Shown: piece by piece, positions 43,642 through 56,088 of the stretch | Position numbering within the stretch: the first letter of the stretch is position 1 | How the letters are laid out: each line of letters begins with the position of its first letter | Assembly: GCA_015680685.1 (NCBI GenBank) | Contig: MNCI01006123.1 | Location: 242,263-306,262 of the forward strand | Length of the DNA: 64,000 nucleotides | Direction of reading: 5' to 3' | From: Gnetum montanum | Taxonomy: Eukaryota > Streptophyta > Gnetopsida > Gnetales > Gnetaceae | Notes under the pieces: model-generated | The model's database searches: none | What the model was told of the DNA's origin: nothing | Seen by the model: the letters and a program-made list of their open reading frames with translations, nothing else | Program-made: the position numbers and the translations under genes

Positions 43642-45021
43642 AACGATCTGAATTGCAGGAAGTGTTTCATTATTATCTGAAATTTGGTTCAAGTGTTGTA
43701 GATATACCACATTGTTAGAAACCGTTTGTGATTTTTTTCTCGTATTTGGTAATTCTTGTGGTCGTTTGGGCAGTGCCCTTGAATCCTAGAGACATTTATT
43801 CTCCTGGATTTAATGTTGTAAATGCTTGGGAAACATGTCAGGCAGATATGTGTTCGAAAAATATGTTGCTTCTGTTCTGATTGATTGCATTATCACTAAT
43901 TCAAAATGCTTTGAATACAAGAATGCTATGTTATTCTATCACTGCCTGCTGTAGCGTCGCATATTTTCATATTGATCATGTCATGATGGCAGATACCCTC
44001 ATGGTAAAATTACATTTCGACAATTGTTTACAGAAGTGAAACTACTTCCTAATTTGTTTTCTTTAAACTAATGGAAAGGTGTGAGCTTCTCTACTACCTT
44101 TCAAAATTATCTGGCATTGCCTACAACCCAATTCATGTAGAAGCAGTATCTGGAAAACTGAACAAGGGTTGATGTCGTACTAATGCTTTTGCTTGAAGCT
44201 TTAGGACATTTTTGTTCGGTGGGATTTGAGAAAGAACTATTGAAGTTTTTCTGGTAATGGTCTGCATTTTATGGATAATTAAAAGGGTAAGGATTCGAAC
44301 AACTTGGATAAACATTTATGAGCATTTTGTAGACTGTTTGATTTATGATGAGAAGAATGGGGGGTTTCAAAACTGAAACTTGGGTATATGTACCTAAGCT
44401 ATGTAGCTAATACTTTGAATTTGTGATTTGTATAATTATAAACTACATGCTTAAACCAACTGCACAATATGTCATTGATGCTTATAATGATAAGAATGAT
44501 ATCAATGCTAAATTTTTTATTTTTTTAATATGAAAAATTAACATTTGCTGACATATTAGTGCTTTGAAGAAGTTGACGGGTTTAGAAATCAATGTTTCGT
44601 TGATAATTTGTAAAAACAACTTTATAACCTTAACATAGCCTTGTACCTTGTGGTTGTTTGCATAAAGTTTTTACATCTTTAAATTTTAGATTATAAAAAA
44701 TAGATGTTTTTAGATAATGTTAACTTTTTCTAGAGTTTCGACCGTTACATGGATTTATATTACTATATGAATTTAATAAAAATGCTATATTTATGAAATT
44801 TTTTAACTTAGATATTTTGAAACAATTTTCTTTTTTATAGAAAATAATACTTCTTTTGAATTCTCTACATTCATTTCTAGTGATTGTGCACTTAAAAATC
44901 AAAGTTTGATTTTAGATAATAATCATAACACCCTCATCAATTTGAAGGATGTGCTTTAGAAACACTTTAGATAATTTGCAAAGTTGGTCATTGATTAAAC
45001 TAGTAGCATTCACAATGATAA
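43642..45021. other. Non-repetitive then AT-rich intergenic sequence
   Basis: 43642-44450 looks like unique intergenic DNA or 3' UTR remnants, with no open frame of note. From 44450 it becomes very AT-rich. No gene recognised. Confidence 0.5.
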
Positions 45022-45079
45022 TAATTGCAACAATTAGCAAATTATAGTAATAATTGCAATAGTTAGCAAACTATAGTAA
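45022..45079 (+). repeat. Two-unit 29-bp tandem repeat
   Basis: TAATTGCAA[C/T]A[A/G]TTAGCAAA[T/C]TATAGTAA repeated at 45022-45050 and 45051-45079, differing at three positions. Confidence 0.8.
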
Positions 45080-45449
45080 ATATTTGGTTGTATGTATTTT
45101 ATATATTTGCTATCAAAGAAAGCAAGTCCTTTTTTTAAAGACATCTAAAGAAAAAATTTCATCCATGATAAATAAAATAGTTTTATTACTTTATAATAAA
45201 GTTTCACAGGAGTACTACAATCTCGCATTCAAACCTTTCAAATATTAAAAGAAAAATTTTAAAGTTCAATAATAAAATAAAGAGCACATGTTTTGAAACA
45301 TCAATATTAAAATATGAAGTCATTTGCATGCTATAAAAACTACATAGTGATAAACAAAAGAATGTTTGGACAATGTTGGATTAACCATTGATTTATTAGC
45401 AAGTTCTTTCAATACACACAAAATACTTTACAAGCATAACAATTATAGA

Positions 45450-45785
45450 GAAATATTAATAATGAAATCTATGTAGACCCAATGGATTTGTCGGCCAAAT
45501 GAACTAGTGCAAAACACATCAATAGTAGTAAATCCTAAGAATAATAGATGTGTCCAATATTTATGTAACTTGAATATGTCTTATATATAATTTCCTAAAA
45601 CTAATATTGATATCTTGAATAACTCATACAAAGACTTACTAGAGATTTGCCATTTTCTTCTAAAGAAATCTATTCTGCAAGATTCTAATAATATATGTTG
45701 TTCACCTTCTACTATATGCAATAAACATAGTTTTCTATCTTCTTGTTGCTTATTGTTCTATTTTCCAGTTCTAACTTGGAGATAG
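45450..45785 (-). pseudogene. LINE C-terminus and 3' tail, left of Gyp-D
   Basis: The reverse strand from 45785 reads on from the LINE at 56089 once Gyp-D is removed: '...RSHHL' | 'NWKIEQ', the usual 'R.SSH.L.IE.GR' context near the end of RTE-like LINEs. It ends with 'SLYELFKISILVLGNYI' and a stop at about 45590. The 3' limit is uncertain. Frames are broken. Confidence 0.5.
45781..45785 (+). repeat. Target site duplication of Gyp-D, left
   Basis: GATAG, compared with GATGG at 56089-56093: four of five bases match. Confidence 0.6.
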
Positions 45786-46670
45786 TGATGAGCAATGGAG
45801 GTATCCCAACACTCTACCATACAAGTCATGAGTGTCTACGTGTGACTAGATTGTAATTTGTGGATGGACAATGTAATTATGCTAGCAATTGATGTTAAAT
45901 TTGTGATTGTTGTCTTCCCACTTTGAGTTAGTAAAATCTTAACGTATGGTTTAACTCTTAGTGAGGCATATGATAGATGATGTTGTATGGCTCTTAACAC
46001 TCCTAGTGGCAAACATGATTAAAATGAGATTAAAAGTCTAAGTCTAAAAACAATGAAAATACCAAACTAACCTAGCCTAGAGCGATGAATATTTAGTCTT
46101 GGTCTACCATACATGCCTTGGGCTTATGCGATTGCCACTAGGATTACCAAGTGGAATTACTATTGAGCAAATCAAGCAAGACCACATTTGGGTTACCAAG
46201 AAATCATGCATAGTGCTAGAAACTAGTCATATCCATTTTGCTTTACTAATAAGCATAAAAGTAAAGTACTTTGGAATGTAAATCATTAAACTAGGAAAAT
46301 AGGAAAATTATGATAAGTAAACAATAGAATAAAAGAACTAAGAAATGTTGTAATGATGTAAAAAAGTCTCGATCTTTATTGTTGATCATAAACTGTGCCC
46401 AAGCACAATTTACTCGAGTAAAGATGTCAGTCAGCTACTTGACACCATACTACAGGCATTCACTTTATTACTAAAACTACGAAAACAAATAGCAAGAATC
46501 AAGCTAAGGGTTGGAATCAAAAGTTGTTGTTTTTGCATCCAAGTGTTGGCATTTATAAGGCTACATAGATCCTGAGACATTGTATCAATGATGACGTAGG
46601 ATGAGCTACAATATCATAGCTATAATATCATTGATATGATATCACATCAAGTGAAAAATGGACTTTATCA
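45786..46670 (-). repeat. Gyp-D 3' LTR
   Basis: 885 bp, from TGATGAGCAATGG to GACTTTATCA on the plus strand. U3 at 46600-46660 holds AATATCAT/GATATC dyads ('CATAGCTATAATATCATTGA'). The TATA box (reverse strand TTATAAATG) is at about 46551-46559. A G-rich polypurine-like end (reverse strand TAGGGGTA) abuts it. Confidence 0.85.
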
Positions 46671-46849
46671 TACCCCTACAACTGATTGGAAACTCATCCT
46701 TGAGTTAAAACAAAATGAGAATAGAGTCCCTTATAAAATTGGAAGGTAGACATGACTTAACATGACTTATATGACTTTGAATGTTGCATTAGTGTTTTTA
46801 CAAAATAACATAGAAGCAAGATAAAACAAAACAAATCAAAAAACTGCAG

Positions 46850-49644
46850 TAGCACAATGGAGCTTTAAGTTTGGTGGCTCTTTCATTGGCTTCTTTCCTT
46901 TGTCATAAGGCTTTTAAAATTGATATCTATTAAGAAGTGCCTAAAGCTTCTCTTCTTCTGTCCTTGGGTCATGTATTGTCCATGTTGATTGTGCAATTTT
47001 TTATGAAGTTGGTACATCCCATGGGCATGGTAGCTGTGAAAACATGTTGTTTGCTTTTACGCATCATGTTGCAAACTGCCATCGTTCTTCCTCAGAAGCT
47101 CTGGCTATCTTTATGAGTTCATGGTAGTTAGTCATTTTTCGTGCCAAGTTTGCGACTACATTCTTCTGCCCTTCGTAGCTCACTTTTACAATTTCAAGTG
47201 TAGAGTTTGCCACATGTAATTTCTGCAATGCATCTTTTCTATCAACAAATGCTTTCTTGTACATTGTGTACACTGCTACTACCTGTTACTTGAGCTCACT
47301 ATGAGGTCATCCTACTATTAGCATGGTCATGTTAGCATATCAAAGATTTGCTAACCCCATGTATTTTGTAAGATCTTTTATCTATAGGTCTTTATTTTTT
47401 ATCTTGGCTTGGTGGATATGGGCTAAACTATCCAAGATGGGTTGCTAATCTAGAGTCTGATCAATGATGGAATTGATCTCAGCTTTTGTCATCTAGATTT
47501 CCATCTAATTTAGTTTTTTATACATGCCTACTTGGTCCCTAAAATGTTCTTTGAGCTTCTCATGTCTCTTGGCCTCATATTGCCACATGCTTATCTCGAT
47601 AGTTGACTTTTGTTGGATTGCATAGACTTCTTCCATTGATAGGGTCCTATTTTCTCGAGCCAATCTGCTCATGTCTTGGTTGACTCTAATTAGTTTTTCT
47701 CATAATTGATGAATACTTTTCTCAAGAACATTTTTTTTTCTTTTCTACATTTGTCAAACCTTGTGTTGTCAATAGTGAGCTTCTTATTCTTTTCTTCCAA
47801 GGTTGTAAGAGCTTTGATGTGTGCATATGTTTGTGTTTAGCAACTACGGCATTCCACATCACCTTCTCTCTTTTCATCTCTACATGTATATTGTGAACAA
47901 TCAATTGCCTCACCTAATTAGTTTTGAACTATTCAAGCTAGTCTAGGGCAACAAATTGTGCAAGATTTCTTACTTCTGCTCTAAGAGTTGCTAACTCATT
48001 TTGTAATCTCTGCACCTCATTCTCAGGATGTTATGCCCTTGTCTTTGCCATCACCAACTTTCCTATTGTGGCTATCAAAGTAGACTACACTACAATGATA
48101 TCATTGGGGATATCAAATAGATTTTGCATAACATGATCCATCTACAATAGTTTGTCGAGTACATTATCATGTTTAGCAGGAGACATCAAGATACCAGCTA
48201 GCATTTGGACATATTTAGCTCTAAAAATATTAGTTAGTGGCATGAAAAGCACATTGAAGGATTCTTTGATGTGGATAGTTATTACTTTAGTTTTTCTTGT
48301 TACATCTTGGTGCTACATAACCATGACTATGGTGCCTTTACTAATTTCTAGCATTACTTCAAATGATGCAACGTTCCTTGAAATTTGTTATGCACAGTCT
48401 TTCTCTGTTCCTATTTGCAATGACACTGGTCCACTCATAGGGTCTATTGAAATTGTGAACATTACAAAGCTTTCTCTAACTCTGTAAAGATTGAAGCTCT
48501 CCCTTGCTCCCTAGTTAATTGTATCTACTATTTGATGTAGATGGCTCATTGATGGACGATAGTCTTATGGAGGTGGTGGAGCTTGTTGTTCTATTCTATC
48601 ACTAAAGGTGTTTGACAACTAGGTCTTGCTTGTTGCTATTGCCTAGTAGTTGGAACGTTGTTAGTAGGTGTTGAACCTAAAGCTCCCTCAGTGCCTACTG
48701 GCTTCTCAAACCGATCTTTCTTTGGCGGGAATGGTTTTGACATATTTACATAACAGGCATTCTAGGCTTTCCTTGGGACATCATTAGTATAACCTAGAAT
48801 CCTGATTGTTTGCATAGCTTCCTTATTAGGCAAGGAAATGAAAGTGTTGGTTTTCCTACCTTCTTTTCCTTGAACTATCTTTGAATCTCCAGAAAGATTA
48901 GATGTGCAAGATTGACATTGAACTTACCCATTAGTATTGCACTCCCTCTAGCTACATATGTGGAGATTTTGTTGAGCCTCTTAATTGGAAATATGTGGTA
49001 AGTCCCAATCTTAAAATAAATCTTCTCTTTGATAGTAATTTCACTATAGTCTTTGTCTTCTTTGTTGTAGGCCCTTTGTAGCCATAATTTCTTGGCATCT
49101 ATATCTAACCTTGTACAAATTTATGCCACATTAGCTCCTTCATTTAGAATATTCAAGGCCTTAGTGATTGTCTCAATAGAGTATGACACGGAAATTTCTT
49201 CTATCTTCATTGTTGCATCATCTTGTTTGTTCTACTAGAATTGATAAACTTCTCCTAAGTACCATTCTACATTGTTGGATAATGTTGGCCATAGTGGAGA
49301 CACTTGGAGTTGTGTTCAAACAACTTCTAGAGTAAACTCCATGAGTGGGCCAAAGTTTAATTTCACAATGACCATGGACATGATGGACTTTTCTTGAATG
49401 GCATGTAGACAATCTGCAGATATCATGAGATGTTGTCCCTATTTAGGTGCTAGTGGTGCCTCCACATTTTCTTGTGCAAATTATTCTATGGTAGGAGTTT
49501 GTTGATGGATATTGAATGATTGAGCCTCTTGCTTTGCATGTTCAGCTTATGGGTTCGTTCTCTCGCTTGGCATCTTCCACAACCTCTTAGTCTTTCACTA
49601 CTTGGTTGTGAATGTCCTTCAGCTGCTGGTCTCTTTGGGACCAT
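46850..49644 (-). pseudogene. Gyp-D ORF3: accessory ORF with coiled-coil-like half
   Basis: The reverse-strand ATG at 49644 starts M-V-P-K-R-P-A-A-E-G-H-S, matching the Gyp-B start M-V-P-R-P-K. The domain at about 49400-48790 aligns with Gyp-B through 'EWYLGEVYQF', 'SVSYSIETITKALNIL', 'KEKIYFKIGTYH', 'LAHLIFLEI' and 'LSFPCLIRKLCKQSGF'. The C-terminal half (48500-46900) is rich in Lys, Glu and Leu; the open part at 47273-47064 (Y-K-K-A-F-V-D-R-K-D-A-L-Q-K-L) looks coiled-coil. Many stops. Best guess: putative plant transposon protein-like domain plus coiled coil; function unknown. Confidence 0.6.
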
Positions 49645-49938
49645 CTACAATCATTAAGAGTTTAGGATTACCAAAGTGTTTAAATTGGTTCTTAATAGTT
49701 CATGATCCTTCTTGTACTCTTGCTTTGATTAAGCTCTTATCTTTCCTGCTAGTTATGATCTTTATTATGATTGCAAAATTAGAAAAAATTTCAAAAAGAA
49801 ATCCCCAAGTGTTATATCTCTAATTATTTTAACCTTTTACAGTTATCATTTATTCATTTATTGTACCCTTAGATGGCTGATATGGTTAGTTAGGAGAATT
49901 AATTAAGTTCTTTGGCACAAATTTGGTTAGTTAGTTAT

Positions 49939-50013
49939 NCGTATATATAACATTTTTATGTGTTCGACATCATTGATATGACATCATAGCTACGACATCA
50001 TAGGTCATATGAT
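49939..50013 (-). promoter_or_regulatory. Gyp-D internal U3-like dyad array and TATA box
   Basis: On the reverse strand an array of ATGATGTC / CATATGA words (50013-49962) with 'GATGTCGTAGCTATGATGTC' is followed by TATATATA at 49949-49942, then ORF3 about 300 bases on. The words match this element's LTR U3, which has 'TATAGCTATGATATTGTAGC'. An N at 49939 sits at its edge. Confidence 0.55.
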
Positions 50014-51600
50014 GGCACCCTTAAAAAATTTAAAATTTTTGGCAATTTTTGTTAAAAAAAACAAGTTAATTGGATTATTTGGAGGACACAGAGGTTGTCT
50101 AAAGGATTATAAATCATAAATGATGCTTGAAATTCAAAAAATTGGTGTTGAAAATGTATAAGGAAGAGATCTTGGGCAATGAAAGTTTATTGGGTATATA
50201 TGAGATGGATTGAAGATTTTTAATATATGGCTAGATTATAGACCTTTGTGGGAAGTTTTCTTTGAGTATTAAAGTGTCTTGAAGGCATAAGATGATGTGG
50301 AATTGCTCATCAAGTATGAGATACAAAAGTTATACAAGTGGGTCCTCCTCAAAGCAGGCTTCAACTCTTAGTGCCCTTGTATAACCACATCTAAAAGTGT
50401 CCATAGGAACTTAAGGAGTTGAATGTATGACATACCTGTTTAGAAAACACACATGTTAATATCACCAACTTGGGAAAATAATACTATATTATACAAAACC
50501 ATAAAGTTATGATTAAATATGCCAGTGAGGTGAATTGGAATGTAGAAGGGATTGTAGAAATCAAGATGTAAGGTGTCTTAACATAAGCATAATGAATCCT
50601 TATGTGTGATGCATGATTAAAGTAATCATTAGCCTTTCCATCTAAGATTTAAAGTAAGCCTAAACCACTTTCTAGTGACATCACATTATTTCATTCCTAG
50701 GACTAACAACCACGAGACTACCACTATTGCAAGGAGTATCACCACTTGGCAATGTAGTACAAGGAAGGAGTTTATTAATAGCACACTTTTTATTTTTTTA
50801 GATTTCTGAGAAGTTGTCTATCTTCAAGCATGGGTAACATGTCTTTCTAGTAAGACACCCTAGAAATTTTATTTTGTGCTTTTTATTTTATTTTTACTGT
50901 ATCGATGTTTACCAAAGGATTATCTTTAGGCATGGGTAACATGTCTTTCTAGTGACATGGTAAGGTAGCACTTATTGTACTCTTAAATTCATTTTTTGCT
51001 AGAACTGAAGAAAATAATAAATCCTTATTAATAGGATAAAACTCATAGTAGTAGTCCTAGAAAATCCACAAGTTCCCTTGATGTCACATCCTTTTCATTC
51101 ATACTTGGCTCTTCACTCTTCTATCTAGGCATAATGATCATAAGTTTATTTTAGTTTTACTATGTCAAGAATATCATTATTGCCATGGTAAGAACCTTTT
51201 ATTGTTGGAAATGTGTGGATGGATGTTGTGATCTCATTGTATATGTAATCAATCCTTTATGATTTGATAATATAGGGTAATATTCATCTTATTGGGACTA
51301 CATCTTGCTTTATTCCTTTCACTTTATTGGAAAAATAAAAAAAATATGTATAAGAGAAATAATGAAAAATTATAGAAAAATGCTAAAGGATGGAAAATAA
51401 GAGAAATAATTTGAAAGATATTAAAGAATATAAAATTATTAAGAAATGAGAAAAGTATAAAAGAATGAAAAGATGTCAAAGAATGTGAAAAATTGGTAAG
51501 AAATTTAAAAAGTATAACAAAAAATTGTAAACTAAAAAATTTTTAAACAAAAAGTTTGAAAAGCACTTATCAATTCCTAAGTCATGATAGGGCATCTTCC
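50014..51600 (-). other. Gyp-D spacer
   Basis: Noncoding counterpart of the Gyp-B spacer; it includes two copies of the 'GCATGGGTAACATGTCTTTCT' type segment (50826, 50928). An A-rich block lies at 51330-51560. Confidence 0.6.
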
Positions 51601-52020
51601 CCATGACTGAACTCATGGATGAGTGTTTGAAAAATGGACCCTAGATCCCTAATATCATACACTCTAGGTTTCTTATTTATTATCTTGAGTGATTTAGTTT
51701 TTCAGTTACTATCCCATGTAATATTGATGATAATTGAATTCTAATCTTCTAAGGACATATATTCCATTGGACTAAATGATGTTTTCATTTCAGAAGGTCC
51801 AACTATGTTTTCTTGTTTATTCTTAAATTCAAATTTTAAGTTTCCATTTCCACTATCCATTGGTATATGATTACAGTTTAGGATATTCTTATGTGAGTTT
51901 TCAATTTGGATCATTTTCTTAGGGTAGGAGCTAATAAGTGGATTAGATGTTTCCATGCATGTTTTGGATAGTTTTATGTTGTTAGTTTTCAAGCACTATG
52001 TGAATTTGTTTTAGTGGCCC
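51601..52020 (-). pseudogene. Gyp-D post-protease open stretch, unrecognised
   Basis: The reverse strand is open over 83 codons (51992-51741): M-K-T-N-N-I-K-L-S-K-T..., Asn/Lys/Glu-rich with no motif I recognise. It lies exactly where the missing RT-RNase H-integrase block should begin. It may be pol linker sequence retained beside the deletion, or replacement sequence. Confidence 0.35.
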
Positions 52021-52560
52021 TGGTTTTTTCTTGTTTACACACTTGTCTCTCCCATTTGTTATGAGCTAGCATAAGGATTGTGTTGACATTCTAAAGTTTT
52101 GGTTCACAATTGCACCCTTCATTTTCTTTAGTAATGCATGGAATTATTTGTTCATGTATGGCTCCTTGCTCATCTTTCTTAGAGATTTCCATGGATAAAT
52201 ATCTTATTCCTAACTTAGCATCTATTGTGCTAAGCCATGCTCTTTCCATAATGATAGGAAATTTCCTATTATCATTTATCATGTCTATTACAAGAAAATT
52301 TGCTAGATAAGACCACCCATTGATAATGGTCATCACATCTTCTATTTGTCCCAAAGGAACGATGATGGATCAATCTACTAGCTCAAATCTTATGTTGCAT
52401 TTCTTTAAAGGTGGTAGGTTTCATGCCTTGTATGTTTCTTGAGATATCAAGTTAACTTTGGAACTTGAGTCTAGTAGAGCCTTGCATTGTGAATTTCTAG
52501 CAATTTTCAGCTAAATTAGAGGAATCCTTGGATAAATTATTTTCTTATGAAGGGTTCTTG
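52021..52560 (-). pseudogene. Gyp-D protease
   Basis: Reverse strand: 'CKALLDSSSKVNLISQE'-type sequence at about 52440-52490 (the Asp is kept, G is replaced), then an open stretch 'GQIEDVMTIINGWSYLANFL' and 'FPIIMERAWLSTIDAKLGIR' at 52354-52091. It aligns throughout with the proteases of Gyp-A, -B and -C. This is the last pol domain present. Confidence 0.75.
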
Positions 52561-52789
52561 CCTTTATCCAATTTGATATCATTTTAGTTATCATGATAGT
52601 CATAATCTTTTGAGTTGATTTTTGGAGAAGCAATGTGTTTGTGTGGGGATCCTTCATATAAGGAACATAATTCAATGAATTTCTTTCTCTACCAACTTTT
52701 TCTAGACTTATTCTAAAGAAAGGATATTTTCTCAATTTTCCTTTAGTGTTTCTAGTATGATCCTCTCTATATATATTCATTTCCCTTGT

Positions 52790-55081
52790 AGCAATTATCT
52801 ATTGAGGTTGTGATGGCAATTCCCCTCACATGACTAGTGGTGACATTGGTGGTAAAGAATTGGAAGGTTAGTTTGATGGACCAGTTGATGGTTGATGTGC
52901 ATAGAGATTAGGATCCATCCTTGGAGTGGTAGGTCTACAATACTCGGGTGGGTAATAGATAGAAGAAGTGTGAACTAAAGTATTTACAAAAGAGATTGGA
53001 CATTGTACATAATATCCATAAGGATTTGGTTGTCTATATGGATACTGTTGCCTTGGCAGTGGCATTGCCCATGCTTGTGGTTGTTACCATTGTTGTTGGT
53101 ATTGCTCTTGTGGTTAAGGGTAGGGTTTTCTTAGGTAGTAAGTTGGTTGGGAGGGTTGTATGAGATTACCTTTAGGATAAGGTAACTATCTTGGCATCTT
53201 CTTTTTAACAAACTTTGGATTGAGTGCGTATGTCCTAGACTCTTGCAAGTGGACCATAATAGGGTAACATCCCTTAGGATGTTTATACTAGCACACCTTG
53301 CATCCTTCCGCATCTTCTAAACTAGAGTTAATACACACCTCAATTGTAGCAACTTTCCCTTTCTACTTATATCCTTCTTGTCCATTATCTCTTCTCTTCA
53401 TCTTATCTTACCTTTATTAAGTGCTTATTTAGTTCTTTCTTTTACTATCTTGATGGATGTAGTGAACTTTTCATCCAGTGAGTCCCACATCTTCTCTACC
53501 TTTGTTGCTATATCATTGATAGATTTCTTAATTGGGAGAGTTTTCTTTTGAATCACATCTTCTAAGGTTTCTTCTTCCTTCTTGTTGCACATTTGTACAT
53601 CCCATTTTCTGATTGATGGATCTCAGTTATACTCTTGAGTTGATTCTTTCTTTTTTAACTCTCTTTCCTCCTTTGCCGCCTGGTCTATTAATCTTTGGAT
53701 TTGATGGACAGTCATCTTTGATAGACGTCCTTAGGCATAGACCCCAAGGGTTTCTCTAGTTTTATTCCTTAACCCATCTACAATGTGCCTAAGTTGTTTT
53801 CTTTATGAAAATCCATGGCTTGGGCATATATGAAGAAGAGGGTAGTATCTGCTCATTCTTGCATCAAGGGATTCATGTGGTCCTTGCTTCCATCCTTGGA
53901 TTTCCTTTTTGAGGTTACACACTCTTGAGTAAGTTTGATATTTTTCATTAAAAAGTTCAAGCATGGTACTCCATCCCCTAATTGATTTTGGTTCCAATGA
54001 TTTGTACCAACTCTCTACTTCTTTGATAAGTATCCTAGGAAACAACTTGAGCTTTTTCCAATCACATTCAATATTCTAAAGAGTACAAGCATCATGGAAT
54101 GCTTGAACATGGTGTTGTGCTTGGTTGGAATATAGACTACTTCTTTGATATCGATCATGCTATGAGTAGCCAACAGGGACTCTTCATAGTCATTGGGTTT
54201 GTACACTATATTGTAGTGATGTTCCTTTGGTGCTCATAATGTTTTCTCTCTTTGTGCTTGATCTTGTCTCTTCTTGATTCATACTTATACTATTCTTCAT
54301 CAAGATTCCTTCAATGATATTCATATCTATCATGATCCTAACATCTCTCCTTGTCATGATATCTAAGTCTTTGTTATCTTTTATTAGAGTCCATTAATGA
54401 TTGCAAGGAGAAAGATGAAGTAGTTGGAGAATGATGTTGACTGGTTCTCCTTTTGTGACTCTAGAATTCATCCCTTTTTGATTCTATAGAAGCTCTAGGC
54501 CTTGAGCTCTACCTATGTTTAAAGTCTTTTGCCTCTCTTCTTGGTGTCCTTGTAAGGACTAAATGCAATTGTATCTTGATAGGCTCTTCCATATAGATAA
54601 TAGGCATTTGTAAGTGGGCTTCATGATTGTGGTGGAGTTTCTCTATTAAGAATGCATCATCATTAATTTTCTCTAGGACAACATTGGGATTGATTTTATT
54701 TCCTTTGCTATTTTTGTGTCTTGTCTCCACAGTAGCATCTCTTTGTATTTGCACCTCTATGGGTTGATATAACTTGGTCATGTGTTTGGTCACATGATAC
54801 CCTTCATGTGCATGACTCAGATTCATTCATATTAAGGGTGCCTAAAGCATGGATGGTGTTGAATGCTCTAGAGGAAAAATGATGTTTCCTTGCAAGTCTC
54901 TCCACCTTATTTGCTCATCCTAGTAAAAGATGAATGTAAAATTAGGATTTTAGGGATCAGTATGAGTGTATGAGATCGTTATTTACATAGGCATACTCTA
55001 GCATTTATCATCGTGTATTCTGTCATTACTCCTTTATAGCTCTTTAGCAAGTGATAACTTCTCCTTAAGTGTTGAAGCCAT
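52790..55081 (-). pseudogene. Gyp-D gag
   Basis: Starts at a reverse-strand ATG at 55081 (M-A-S-T-L-K-E-K-L-S-L-A-K-E-L). The gag core at 54070-53700 is well preserved: 'WSTMLELFNEKYQTYSRVCN', 'MSRYYPLLHICPSHGFS' and 'KQLRHIVDGLRNKT'. A Cys/His motif C-K-V-C-x-Y-K-H-P-K-G-C-Y lies at about 53270-53310. A Pro/Tyr/Gln-rich tail (R-Q-Q-Y-P-Y-R-Q-P-N-P-Y-G-Y-Y) runs to 52868. Compared with Gyp-C the domain order is the same; it is broken by stops. Confidence 0.78.
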
Positions 55082-55204
55082 ATTATTTATTTAACACTTA
55101 GTTGTATGTGTGTTATTAGAATAGATTAAAAATGTAAAAGGTAAACTTTGTGGTTCTTGATACAATGAGCTTTATAAGATCAACTACTCAACACACATTG
55201 ACAC

Positions 55205-55223
55205 ATCCCTAGTAATGGTGCCA
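55205..55223 (-). promoter_or_regulatory. Gyp-D primer binding site
   Basis: Reverse strand TGGCACCATTACTAGGGAT, one base from the 5' LTR. It is close to the tRNA-Asp-type site of Gyp-C. Confidence 0.75.
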
Positions 55224-55224
55224 A

Positions 55225-56088
55225 TGATGAGTAGTAAAGGTATTTCAACACTCTATCATAAAAGTCATGAGTGCTTGCATGAGACTAGATTGTAATCCAT
55301 GGATGAACAATGTAATTATGTTAGTAATTAATGTTAAGTTTGTGATCATTGTCTTTCCACTTCAAGTTAGTAAAATCATAGTGTATGGTTTAACTCTTAG
55401 TAAGGCATATGATAGATGATGTTGTAGGGCTCTTAATGTTCCTAGTGGTAAACATGATTAAAATGAGATTAAAAGTCTAAGTCTAAAATAATAATAAAAA
55501 TACCAAGCTATCCTAGCCTAGAGTGATGAATATTTGGTTCTAGTCTATTATACACACCTTGGGCTTATGTGATTGCCACTGGGATTAATAAGTAGAATTA
55601 CTATTGAGTGAATCAAGCAAGACCACTATTGGGTTACCAAGCAATCACACTTATCACTTGAATTCAGTCATATCCATTCCTCTTTAATACTAAGCATAAA
55701 AGTAAAGTACTTTGGAAAGTAAATGATTAAACTAGGAAAACAAGAAATTATGCTAAGTAAACAAAAAAATAAAAGAACTAAGGAATGATGCAATGATGTA
55801 AAATAGTCTCGATCTTTATTACTAGTCATAAACTATACCCAAGTACAATTTACTTGAACAAAGATGCTAGTCAATTGCTTGACATCACATTGCGGGCATT
55901 CACTCTATTACTAAAACTACACAAACAAATTGCAAGAATTTGGCAAAGGGTTGGAATCAAAAGTTGTTATTTGTGCACCCAAGTGTTGGTATTTATAGGT
56001 CTACACAGATCCTAAGAGATTGCATTAATGATGAAGTAGGATGACCTACAATATTGTTGATATGATATTTGAAAAAAGGACTTTCTTA
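55225..56088 (-). repeat. Gyp-D 5' LTR
   Basis: Matches 45786-46670 from TGATGAGTAG to GGACTTTCTTA (the expected ATCA end is altered). It is about 20 bases shorter because part of the U3 dyad cluster is missing. Confidence 0.82.

Larger units (their letters stand above)
45786..56088 (-). mobile_element. Gyp-D: gypsy element with gag, protease and ORF3, no RT/RH/IN
   Basis: A minus-strand element of 10.3 kb with 3' LTR 45786-46670 and 5' LTR 55225-56088. It has a tRNA-Asp-type primer binding site, gag, protease, then about 450 bases of unrecognised coding-like sequence. A noncoding spacer, the U3-like array with TATA box and ORF3 follow. There is no RT, RNase H or integrase between protease and spacer; these occupy about 4.5 kb in Gyp-C. 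It could only have moved by borrowing enzymes from a relative such as Gyp-B. It is inserted in a LINE. Frames are now broken. Confidence 0.82.

Noticed and set aside
46947-47300. A host coiled-coil gene at 47.0-47.3 kb
   Set aside because: It lies inside Gyp-D between its LTR and the ORF3 domain in the same direction, so it is the C-terminal half of ORF3.
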